Assembly (NCBI GenBank): GCA_947087145.1
Contig: CAMUBM010000005.1
Location: 1 to 15,146, forward strand
Source of the DNA: an uncultured Mycoplasmatota bacterium
GTDB lineage: Bacteria; Bacillota_I; Bacilli_A; RF39; UBA660
Reading direction: 5' to 3'
Length of the DNA stretch: 15,146 bases
The notes below the pieces were generated by a model. It saw only the letters and a program-made list of their open reading frames with translations. It was not told where the DNA came from and searched no databases. Shown piece by piece: positions 6,660 to 12,821 of this stretch. The position numbers were made by a program, and so were the translations under genes. Every line of letters begins with the position of its first letter. Position 1 is the stretch's first letter.

Positions 6660-9437
6660 TTAATTTGATTTTTTCTTTACATTAATTGTATACGTTTTTG
6701 TTGTTTTCATATCAGCAGCAGTAACAAGAATTTTACAACTGGTTGTATCTCCGGTAAGAGGGCAAGTTAACCCAGAAGTAATCATTGCTTTCGGATCCAT
6801 AGTTGTACCCGTAAAAGTAATAGAATTAACATTATTTTCTACTTCTAAAGAATAATTAATAACATTTTTAGAGAACGTAGGACTAAGTGTTCCAGCAGTT
6901 GTAGAAAGTGTTTTTAAAGACGCATCATTTTCTGTAGAAGGAGTAGTACCTAAATTGGCTTTAATCGTTAATCCATTGCTCATATTGTTCTTAAAAATAC
7001 TATAAGCAGACTTAATGACAAATGTATAATCTGCGGCTTCTGTTGCGGTATATGTATACGTCGTTTTGTCAGTAAAGCCTAGAGAAATAAGAGAACCATC
7101 TTTATTTTGTAAATACACTTGGTAACCTAAAGTACCTATATGACTATTATTATAAGCAATACGTTCATTATAATATTTCTCAGCAAAACTAGTATCTTTG
7201 CTTTTATAATTCTCATTGAAATAAGCTTGTAATTTGTTCGTATCAATGGCATCAGGAGTTTCTATTGGGTTCCAAGTTAAAGTAATAGAAGCACCATTTA
7301 TTAAAGAGTTACCATTGGTTGGAGCCTCTAAAGTATCAAACCTTGAAGAAACGGTAGTAGGTTCTGTTCCTGCTTTATAAATCGAAGTTAATTTTAAATC
7401 CTCAGGGGTATGACTACTTGCAAGTTGGAAAGGAACCGTTCCCCATTCGACAGTTACCTCAACAACACCACTTGGTCTCTCAAAACGTGCATTAGGTTTT
7501 AATATTCTCTTAGCAACGGCTTCCATAATTCTTCTTCTTGCCTGTCCACCAGGAGTACTTGTTAAATATCCATCCGAATGTTTATCATATCCATACCACA
7601 AAGCGATAGAGTAATCCGTTGTATATACAATATTCCAGTGGTCAGGTGTAGCATTAGTTGGGATCTTATTGGCTCTTGCTTGTGCTTCATCAATTGTGGT
7701 TGTACCACCCTTAGCAGCCACATCGGTATTATTAATTCGTATGTTACCACCAACATTTCTAGCTCCACCTTCTGTAAGTACATTATTAATCATATAAGCC
7801 GTTTCTTTGCTCATCACTTGTATCTTTGTGTATTTATAAGGAACTTCTTCTTCATTTTCCAAATAAACAATTTTGGTGAAGGCATAAGGTTCAATGTAAT
7901 AACCCCCACGTCCGAATGTTGCATAAGCAGCACTCATGTCGAGAGGACTAGCACCACCTACATTTGGATTGGAAGGTTGAGCAGAAAAAGCACCAATACT
8001 ATAAGACTCATACAAATCATTACCATAATCAATCCCTAAGTTATGAACAAATTCAGCAATTTTAGCAGGATCTACTTGTTGGAAGGCTTGCAAGGCAGGA
8101 ACGTTACGAGAGTCAATTAACGCTTCCCGTAAAGTAATTAGCCCCTTATGTTTTCCATCATAATTTCTTATAGTGGCTCCTCCTGTATAAGTATAAGGTT
8201 CGTCAAAGAAAAGTTGACTGGTAGAACCATTGTTATATTCAAATAAAGGACCATAATCGAATAAAGGTTTCGCCGTAGAACCAATTTGTCTTGTCCGTAC
8301 AAGAGCACGATTCGTTCCCGTTTTAATATAATTTCTTCCTGGAGCAAGTCCTAAAATAGAACCATCTTGTGTAGAAGTAACTGCTATACCATTTTGTACT
8401 TTATCATTGACAAACTTATAAAGTTCTCCATTTTCTAAAGCCGTCAAAACATTTTGAATGTTCCGGTCCAAAGTCGTATAAATTTTCATTGGGGTAGTAA
8501 GTGGGTCACTACCAGTTTTTTCCTTTACCTCGTCCAAAACATATTCAATAAAAGGTTGTAACCCCTCATCGCTAGTTTGTACATCGTTAGATTTCATTTT
8601 TAATAGAGAAGCGATAGGAATCTCTCCTGCAGCAGTTGCTTCTTCTTCTGTAATATATCCATGTCTAGCCATTAAACTAAGAACGATTTTTTGACGAGAT
8701 TTACAATTTTTAGGATTTCTTATAGGATGGTAATAGGATGGATTATTGAACATACCTACAAGCATAGCAGCTTCTGGTAAAGAAAGGTCACTTACGTGTT
8801 TTCCAAAATACGTTTGACTGGCTTGCTCAATTCCATAAATTCCATCATAATTAGCACTACCATAACCAAGCCATTGGGTATTCATATAAAATTCAATAAT
8901 TTCTTCTTTGGTATAGGCTTTTTCAATTTTAAATACCGCCATATAAATATCAGTAAACTTACGCACAATACTAACATCTTTACTGGTATACGTATTTTTA
9001 ACAAGTTGCATCGTTAACGTAGAAGCACCACCAGCATCTTTTCCCAGTGCTTGCTTAATACTTGCAGTAAAGAAACGTGCAGCATCAAAACCATTGTGTT
9101 GGAAAAACCTAGAGTCCTCTGTTGCCACCAAAGCATCAATTAAGACTTGAGGTAAATCGTTATAAGTAATTAACTCACGGTTTTCTTCACCAACACGGGC
9201 AATTTCATTATTATCTCTATCATACAAAACCGTTGCTTCCTTATTATATAGTTTCGTTGTAACAAAATCAGGAGCTGTTAAAATGATATAAAGACCAAAA
9301 GCCAAAACCAGAAGAAGGGTTAAAATACCCATGGTCATTAAAAAGATAAGAATGCCATTTTTAATTTTCCCTTTTTTCTTTCCTTTTTCTTTTTTCTCTT
9401 TCTTATTATGTTTTTTAAGTATTTTCAATTTTGCCAT
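6660..9437 (-). CDS. ponA: Bifunctional class A penicillin-binding protein (PBP1A-type) with Fn3-like and cadherin-like C-terminal domains
   Basis: This 925-residue peptidoglycan glycosyltransferase/transpeptidase has a Lys-rich cytoplasmic tail (1-27) and one membrane anchor (about 28-54). The GT51 domain has E107-D-S-R-F-F-Q-H114-N-G, G137-A-S-T-L-T-M-Q144 and the RKFTDIYMAVFKIEKAYTK segment. The transpeptidase has S387-T-A-K390 and S443-R-N445. The third motif reads K576-G-G-T rather than the usual K-T/S-G. After the transpeptidase comes a Fn3-like region (about 705-826, with an insertion of about 40 residues) and a cadherin-like beta-sandwich (about 839-925) carrying C892 and C901, nine residues apart on the outer face. 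The start ATG has AAGGAGG and overlaps recU by 23 bases, the recU-ponA arrangement of Bacillus. The catalytic serine and lysine are intact, so I expect an active enzyme; the effect of KGG on activity or beta-lactam binding is unknown. Confidence 0.93.
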   Translation of the reverse strand: MAKLKILKKHNKKEKKEKGKKKGKIKNGILIFLMTMGILTLLLVLAFGLYIILTAPDFVTTKLYNKEATVLYDRDNNEIARVGEENRELITYNDLPQVLIDALVATEDSRFFQHNGFDAARFFTASIKQALGKDAGGASTLTMQLVKNTYTSKDVSIVRKFTDIYMAVFKIEKAYTKEEIIEFYMNTQWLGYGSANYDGIYGIEQASQTYFGKHVSDLSLPEAAMLVGMFNNPSYYHPIRNPKNCKSRQKIVLSLMARHGYITEEEATAAGEIPIASLLKMKSNDVQTSDEGLQPFIEYVLDEVKEKTGSDPLTTPMKIYTTLDRNIQNVLTALENGELYKFVNDKVQNGIAVTSTQDGSILGLAPGRNYIKTGTNRALVRTRQIGSTAKPLFDYGPLFEYNNGSTSQLFFDEPYTYTGGATIRNYDGKHKGLITLREALIDSRNVPALQAFQQVDPAKIAEFVHNLGIDYGNDLYESYSIGAFSAQPSNPNVGGASPLDMSAAYATFGRGGYYIEPYAFTKIVYLENEEEVPYKYTKIQVMSKETAYMINNVLTEGGARNVGGNIRINNTDVAAKGGTTTIDEAQARANKIPTNATPDHWNIVYTTDYSIALWYGYDKHSDGYLTSTPGGQARRRIMEAVAKRILKPNARFERPSGVVEVTVEWGTVPFQLASSHTPEDLKLTSIYKAGTEPTTVSSRFDTLEAPTNGNSLINGASITLTWNPIETPDAIDTNKLQAYFNENYKSKDTSFAEKYYNERIAYNNSHIGTLGYQVYLQNKDGSLISLGFTDKTTYTYTATEAADYTFVIKSAYSIFKNNMSNGLTIKANLGTTPSTENDASLKTLSTTAGTLSPTFSKNVINYSLEVENNVNSITFTGTTMDPKAMITSGLTCPLTGDTTSCKILVTAADMKTTKTYTINVKKKSN

Positions 9438-9999
9438 AAATATCCTCCTTAAAATAAATATAATTCACTGTTCTTAAATAATCGAGTGGTGGGTTGAGTC
9501 CATACGGAATAACAAAACCCATCTCTTTTATAAAAGCATAATCAATACTTTTTCTTTCATGTGTATCCAAATAGTTAAGAAAATCATCGCCCTTTAACAA
9601 ATAGACAATATCATTCATTTTGAGTATCAAAAAAACAATTCCTTTATGTCTTAAAACACTTTCTATATGTTTAATTTGATGGGCATGAATATTTGCAAGG
9701 GGAAACGAAGTCTTATTTTGTGTTACTTTCGCTTCAAACTCAATGTATTTTCCTCTATACAACCCATTATAATCGAGAGTAGAAGGTTCCTTAAAAAAAG
9801 CCCGTTCAATGATTTTGCCTTGTTGTGAATAAGAAACATTCGTAACCCCAATTGGAGTTGGTTTCTTAAAGATAAGTGCTTTGTCTTTTTCTAAATAATA
9901 CTCATTACTTAAATTGAGTTCTTCCTCTAAATCCATTCCTCGATTTTTATGAGACAGGGGGTTTTTATAAGTCTTTAAAATGTGGTTTGGATAATTCAC
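9415..9999 (-). CDS. recU: Holliday junction resolvase RecU
   Basis: This 194-residue protein resolves four-way DNA junctions in recombination and chromosome segregation. Conserved blocks are R20-G-M-D-L-E-E-E-L-N near the N-terminus, then KKPTPIGVTNVSY, then the PD-(D/E)xK-type active site S-T-L-D76-Y-N-G with F-E89-A-K91, and the stalk/DNA-contact region SFPLANIHAHQIKH. The start is GTG at 9999, with a strong AGGAGG seven bases upstream. The 3' end overlaps ponA by 23 bases, the usual Firmicutes linkage of resolvase and cell-wall synthase. Length matches the family (about 190-205). It should act after RecA strand exchange; recA is in the same window. Confidence 0.95.
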   Translation of the reverse strand: MNYPNHILKTYKNPLSHKNRGMDLEEELNLSNEYYLEKDKALIFKKPTPIGVTNVSYSQQGKIIERAFFKEPSTLDYNGLYRGKYIEFEAKVTQNKTSFPLANIHAHQIKHIESVLRHKGIVFLILKMNDIVYLLKGDDFLNYLDTHERKSIDYAFIKEMGFVIPYGLNPPLDYLRTVNYIYFKEDIYGKIENT

Positions 10000-10018
10000 G
10001 TTTCACCCTCCTAGATAA

Positions 10019-10024
10019 ATTATA
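10019..10024 (-). promoter_or_regulatory. Possible -10 element for recU-ponA
   Basis: A perfect TATAAT lies on the minus strand just ahead of the AGGAGG of recU. No good -35 is seen at 16-18 bases. Transcription from here would start at about 10012, on the Shine-Dalgarno site itself. AT-rich chance occurrence is possible. Confidence 0.3.
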
Positions 10025-10167
10025 CTATAAAGTTATCTGTTTTACTATATTAAGGAAAAGAATTTGACACCAAAGTGTACTTCGAAAAAAGAAAAAATGT
10101 AAATATTTTTTTATGGATAAATGATTGTAAACTTGCACAACAAAAAACTTTTAAACATAACTCCTGA
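10025..10167. other. Non-coding stretch upstream of recU
   Basis: AT-rich, with no intact gene. A TTGACA at 10064-10069 has no matching -10. A short plus-strand open frame (10121-10177) ending KLLNITPDEI faintly recalls the segment before the last domain of DUF4143 ATPases. It could be a frame-shifted remnant of the pseudogene that follows, but is too short to be sure. Confidence 0.4.
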
Positions 10168-10452
10168 CGAGATTTAAGAATATATGCAGAAAATATAGAT
10201 GCTAGGCTTTATCATTATAAAGAAAGCAATACAAGAATCGAAACCGATGCAATTTTTGGATTTTCGGATGGAGAACATGGAGCCATAGAAATAAAATTAG
10301 GAGCAAAAAAAGCAGTTCTTCAATTGAAAAAATTTTATAATTTAGCGGAAGTGAAACTTAAATTTATGTGTATTATTTGTGGTTTGTACAATGCCATAGT
10401 AAAACGTCTGGATGGAATATATGTATTTCCCATTACCGTTTTAAGAAACTAA
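10168..10452 (+). pseudogene. 5'-truncated remnant of a DUF4143-type AAA+ ATPase (C-terminal domain)
   Basis: An open frame of 94 codons plus TAA, with no start codon near its beginning and an in-frame TGA immediately before it (10165-10167). It reads RDLRIYAENID, then HYKESNTRIETDAIFGFSDG, GAIEIKLGAKKA, and DGIYVFPITVLRN at the end. This is the characteristic C-terminal part of the AAA_14/DUF4143 ATPase family, including the E-D...E-I-K core that resembles a PD-(D/E)xK fold. Intact members are about 400 residues with an N-terminal P-loop; nothing like that lies upstream, so about three quarters of the gene is gone. A hairpin terminator still overlaps its stop codon. I infer recent decay of an accessory gene. 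No function is expected unless an unusual start is used. Confidence 0.75.
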
Positions 10453-10467
10453 AAGTTAGTTTTTTTG
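10443..10467 (+). terminator. Rho-independent terminator of the decayed ATPase gene
   Basis: AAACTAA (10446-10452) and TTAGTTT (10456-10462) form a 7-bp stem with a 3-base loop, extended by A-T/G-T pairs and followed by T residues to 10467. The stem contains the TAA stop of the remnant, so the terminator belongs to the lost gene. Confidence 0.65.
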
Positions 10468-10542
10468 AGTTATGTATGTGCAATTTATATTAAGAAATAA
10501 AGATAAGATAGAATAGAATTTTTTGCTATATTCTGTCGAAAA

Positions 10543-10582
10543 CCTAGAAGTTTACAAAAAAAGAAGTAAAATAAACTCTAGG
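10543..10582 (+). promoter_or_regulatory. Hairpin covering the Shine-Dalgarno site of the small ORF
   Basis: CCTAGA (10543-10548) and GTTTA (10550-10554) pair with TAAAC (10572-10576) and TCTAGG (10577-10582): 11 base pairs with a single bulged A at 10549 and a 17-base A-rich loop. The 3' arm contains the AGG of AGGTGA (10580-10585), the only ribosome-binding site of the ORF at 10590. On the minus strand the same hairpin is followed by TTTTC, so a weak minus-strand terminator is the alternative reading. Confidence 0.55.
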
Positions 10583-10589
10583 TGATACT

Positions 10590-10727
10590 ATGTTTCATAT
10601 GGATAGTTTCTATAACGAAATGTTAGAAAAAATAAAGAATGTAGAAATAATCTTGCATGGGAAAATGATAGAAGAAAAAGAACTAAAAAAAGAACAAAAT
10701 GCATATAATACTAAAAAGGAAAAATAG
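10590..10727 (+). CDS. Small hypothetical protein, 45 residues, charged
   Basis: ATG at 10590 is preceded by AGGTGA with four-base spacing. The product begins MFHMDSFYNEMLEKIKNVE and continues as a Lys/Glu-rich, probably helical chain ending in KKEK, with no membrane segment or known motif. It sits between the decayed ATPase remnant and the gpsB promoter. The evidence is only the start context and an open frame; base composition alone could produce such an ORF. A strong hairpin upstream buries its ribosome-binding site, which would make sense as control of a real gene or may simply mean the ORF is not translated. Confidence 0.4.
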   Translation: MFHMDSFYNEMLEKIKNVEIILHGKMIEEKELKKEQNAYNTKKEK

Positions 10728-10763
10728 AGGATATTTGACAAATTCTAGACACTTGTTTGTACC

Positions 10764-10792
10764 TTGACACAAACCTTTGCTTTTATTATAAT
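10764..10792 (+). promoter_or_regulatory. Sigma-A promoter of gpsB
   Basis: Perfect TTGACA (10764-10769), a 17-base spacer and perfect TATAAT (10787-10792). A 6-bp inverted repeat, GTTTGT (10755-10760) and ACAAAC (10769-10774), brackets the -35 and could be an operator. Transcription would start near 10799, about 17 bases before the GTG of gpsB. This is the best promoter on the plus strand and probably drives gpsB-rnpB and perhaps rodZ-pgsA. Confidence 0.85.
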
Positions 10793-10815
10793 ATGGGTGT
10801 AAGAAGGTGGTAATT

Positions 10816-11151
10816 GTGCATAATGATAAGATACTATTAACAGCGCAAGACATTTTAGAAAAAGATTTTAAAATTGATGCGAGAGGATATCGTCCCCAAG
10901 AAGTAGATAAATTTTTAGATGTAATTATTACCGATTATACAGAGTTTAACTCCATTATCAAAAGACAAGCCAAAGAAATTCAAGCATTAAGTGACGATAA
11001 TGCGAAACTAAAACAAGAATACAGCAAATTACGTAATCGGCTGGAAGCAGTTAGTGAAGAAGGAAGTGCAAATCATGGTGGAGTAAACAACATAGACCTT
11101 CTAAGAAGAATTAGTCAATTAGAAAAAGTTGTATTTGGAAGAAATGAATAA
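10816..11151 (+). CDS. gpsB: Cell-cycle protein GpsB (DivIVA-like)
   Basis: This 111-residue cytosolic adaptor belongs to the DivIVA/GpsB family and coordinates septal and peripheral wall synthesis. The N-terminal membrane/partner-binding domain is clear: LTAQDILEKDFK, RGYRPQEVDKFLDVIITDY, followed by a coiled coil (about 40-75) and the C-terminal trimerising helix (NNIDLLRRISQLEKVVFGRNE). In Bacillus and Listeria GpsB binds the cytoplasmic tail of PBP1A, whose gene lies about 1.4 kb away; the Lys-rich PBP tail (residues 1-27) is a plausible partner. The start is GTG at 10816, since AAGGTGG (10804-10810) is five bases ahead; the in-frame GTG at 10807 lies inside that site. Its stop codon overlaps the first helix of RNase P RNA. 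Confidence 0.93.
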   Translation: MHNDKILLTAQDILEKDFKIDARGYRPQEVDKFLDVIITDYTEFNSIIKRQAKEIQALSDDNAKLKQEYSKLRNRLEAVSEEGSANHGGVNNIDLLRRISQLEKVVFGRNE

Positions 11152-11496
11152 TTTGTAGGCAAATGCTGCAACATGTAGTTGTAGAGGAAAGTCCATGCTC
11201 GCACAACCTGTGATTGGTTGTAGTGTTCGTGCTTAGGGAAAAAATAACCTAAGGTAGAGAAATCTAACGGCGAAGAAATTACCTCTTGATGGTAAAAGTA
11301 TTTGTAAAGTGCCAAAGAGACGAGCTTTTTTGGAAACGAAAAAGGTGGAACGTGGTAAACCCCGCGAGCGAGAAACCCAAAAATTGGTAGGGGAGCTTTT
11401 GCAAGTGAAGAAGAAACAAGCAAAGGACCGCAAGGTAGATAGATATTTGCCACACTAGTAATAGTGTACAGAACATGGCTTATGCAGGTTATTTAT
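11147..11496 (+). ncRNA. rnpB: RNase P RNA, Bacillus type (type B)
   Basis: This is the catalytic RNA of RNase P, which matures tRNA 5' ends. Hallmarks are present: the 5' P4 block GAGGAAAGTCCATGCTCGC (from about 11186), GTGTTCGTGC, AAAGTGCC, GTGGAACG.GGTAAACCCC, GCGAGAAACCCAAA, the L15 loop TTGGTAGGGG that binds tRNA CCA, and ACATGGCTTA near the 3' end. Helices can be traced: P1 AATAATTTG (11147-11155) with CAGGTTATT (11485-11493), P2 GGCAAAT (11158-11164) with ATTTGCC (11445-11451), and P3 CTGCAAC with GTTGTAG. The 5' strand of P1 includes the gpsB stop codon, so mature RNA must be cut from, or initiated inside, the gpsB transcript; I see no separate promoter. Exact ends are estimated from P1. 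The gpsB-rnpB order is typical of Firmicutes. Confidence 0.95.
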
Positions 11497-11521
11497 TTTA
11501 ATGACAAAGGAGTCGATAATC

Positions 11522-11995
11522 TTGAACGAAATTGGTGAACTCTTTCGAGTAACCAGGGAGGAAGCTGGTGTTTCTATAAGTGAAGCCAGTAAAGATTTGG
11601 ATATAAAAGAGGTTATATTAGAAAATATTGAAGATGGTAACATAGGTTGCTTCAAAGATATTTATGTATTAAAAGATTATATAATAGGGTACTCAAAGTA
11701 TTTAGGGATTAATTCTGATAAAGTCATTGACGACTTTAATGAATACATGTTTGAGTATACATCAAAAATTCCTTTAGAGGAAATTGCAAAAAAAATGCAA
11801 GAACAAAATAATGCAAAAGAGGAGAAAAAAGAAATGAGTTCTCCTTATACAAAAGAAATAAAAAAAGAAAAGAAAAGTTTATGCGTTCTTCTCTATTGTA
11901 TTGTAATTTTAATCATTATGTTTGTGGCTTTTTGGAGTGTCAAGCAAATTATAGTAAATAGAGAAACAGCATCTTTTATTAGTTATGTCAAATAA
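11522..11995 (+). CDS. Short RodZ-like membrane protein with N-terminal helix-turn-helix
   Basis: This 157-residue protein has a RodZ-type HTH domain (about 1-75: EIGELFRVTREEAGVSISEA, then YVLKDYIIGYSKYLGI), a charged linker rich in Lys and Glu (about 83-117), one membrane helix (about 119-139) and only about 18 residues beyond it. RodZ links MreB filaments to the wall-elongation machinery through the cytosolic HTH. The periplasmic DUF4115-type domain of longer RodZ proteins is missing, which is common in reduced Firmicutes. I choose TTG 11522, with AAAGGAG (11506-11512) nine bases ahead; the in-frame ATG at 11501 precedes this site and abuts the rnpB 3' end. It is nine bases from pgsA, matching the rodZ-pgsA linkage of Bacillus (ymfM-pgsA), which supports the identity. 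Confidence 0.82.
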   Translation: MNEIGELFRVTREEAGVSISEASKDLDIKEVILENIEDGNIGCFKDIYVLKDYIIGYSKYLGINSDKVIDDFNEYMFEYTSKIPLEEIAKKMQEQNNAKEEKKEMSSPYTKEIKKEKKSLCVLLYCIVILIIMFVAFWSVKQIIVNRETASFISYVK

Positions 11996-12004
11996 GGAGA
12001 GTCT

Positions 12005-12601
12005 ATGAATTTACCAAATAAAATTACAATGACAAGAGTTGTATTATCCATTTGTACTTTGGTCTTACTTATTATGCCTTGGTACCAATTAGGAATACAA
12101 TTTCCTATATTTACAGTAGCAGGAAAAATAATTGTAGATACGAAATATTTAATTGCTGGCGTGTTATTTTTAATTGCTTCTGTTACAGACTTTTTGGATG
12201 GATACATTGCCAGAAGTGAAAATCTAGTGACAGACTTTGGAAAAGTAATGGATGCCATAGCAGATAAAATTTTGGTAAATGGAATATTAATTATTCTTGC
12301 TTACCAAGGATTTATAAGCATTTTAGTACCTATCCTTATTATCACGAGAGACACTATTGTCGATGCAATCAAAATGGCAAGTGGCACAAAAGGAAAAGTA
12401 GTGGCAGCAAGTAATTTAGGAAAATTAAAAACCATCTTTATGATGATTGGAGTAACATTCATGTTATTTTATAATATACCTTTTGAACTTCTTCATGTCC
12501 CTCTTGCAGATATTTTGATTTTAGTTGCTTGTATTTTATCTGTTATATCAGGATGCCAATACTATTTTAAAGCCAAAGAATTACTATTTAAGCAAAAATA
12601 A
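12005..12601 (+). CDS. pgsA: CDP-diacylglycerol--glycerol-3-phosphate 3-phosphatidyltransferase
   Basis: This is a 198-residue integral membrane enzyme that joins CDP-diacylglycerol and glycerol-3-phosphate to make phosphatidylglycerol phosphate, the committed step to phosphatidylglycerol. The CDP-alcohol phosphotransferase signature is perfect: D62-x2-D65-G66-x2-A69-R70-x8-G79-x3-D83-x3-D87. Hydrophobic stretches before and after it fit the usual six-helix fold. The ATG is preceded by GGAGAG with short spacing, nine bases after the RodZ-like gene, so the two are one transcription unit. A clear terminator begins in its last codons. In Bacillus cinA often lies between pgsA and recA; here it is absent. 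Confidence 0.95.
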   Translation: MNLPNKITMTRVVLSICTLVLLIMPWYQLGIQFPIFTVAGKIIVDTKYLIAGVLFLIASVTDFLDGYIARSENLVTDFGKVMDAIADKILVNGILIILAYQGFISILVPILIITRDTIVDAIKMASGTKGKVVAASNLGKLKTIFMMIGVTFMLFYNIPFELLHVPLADILILVACILSVISGCQYYFKAKELLFKQK

Positions 12602-12624
12602 GGTACAAAAAGCCTTATTTTTTT
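12594..12624 (+). terminator. Rho-independent terminator after pgsA
   Basis: AAATAAGG (12596-12603) is a perfect complement of CCTTATTT (12613-12620), extended by A-T pairs to 12594/12622, with a nine-base loop and a T run ending at 12624. The stem includes the pgsA stop codon and closes the gpsB-pgsA cluster. Confidence 0.85.
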
Positions 12625-12648
12625 ATGAAGATTTAAAAAAAGATTTAT

Positions 12649-12688
12649 CCAATTTTTAAAATTGGTTAAAAAAAAGCCTTCCAATTTT
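12649..12688 (+). repeat. Three-part CCAATTTT / AAAATTGG inverted repeat
   Basis: CCAATTTT (12649-12656), AAAATTGG (12658-12665) and CCAATTTT again (12681-12688) form two mutually exclusive hairpins, the middle copy pairing with either flank. The first would have a very tight loop, the second a 15-base loop. The stretch between pgsA and recA is very AT-rich, so a chance origin is possible; no gene is seen from 12625 to 12735. Confidence 0.5.
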
Positions 12689-12735
12689 GTATTTTCGCTA
12701 GGCAAATTTTGAAAATTAGAAAGAAAAACAAGTCA

Positions 12736-12749
12736 CAAACAATTGTTTG
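12736..12749. promoter_or_regulatory. Candidate LexA/SOS box upstream of recA
   Basis: CAAACAATTGTTTG is a perfect 14-base palindrome lying eight bases before the recA -35. It has the layout of the Gram-positive SOS box (CGAAC-N4-GTTCG), with the second base of each half changed symmetrically from G to A and its partner from C to T. Position and symmetry favour an operator; LexA binding is inferred. Confidence 0.55.
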
Positions 12750-12757
12750 GAAAAATG

Positions 12758-12786
12758 TTGACAAACCAAAATTTATATAATAAAAT
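12758..12786 (+). promoter_or_regulatory. Sigma-A promoter of recA
   Basis: Perfect TTGACA (12758-12763), a 17-base spacer and TAAAAT (12781-12786, 5 of 6). A better -10 hexamer, TATAAT (12776-12781), is present but at only 12 bases from the -35, too close to work with it. The leader would be about 29 bases. Confidence 0.75.
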
Positions 12787-12821
12787 GAGGGTGTAATCAA
12801 AAAACAAGAAGGAGATATTTT

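Noticed and set aside
7578..8039. Plus-strand open frame of 153 codons
   Set aside because: It is antisense to the transpeptidase domain of the PBP, Cys/Ile/Ser-rich with no start context; a shadow frame.
10064..10069. TTGACA as a plus-strand promoter for the ATPase remnant
   Set aside because: No -10 hexamer lies 16-18 bases downstream, and the remnant has no start codon.
11115..11655. Overlapping minus-strand open frames of 65-112 codons
   Set aside because: They lie antisense to RNase P RNA and the RodZ-like gene, lack ribosome-binding sites and resemble no protein.
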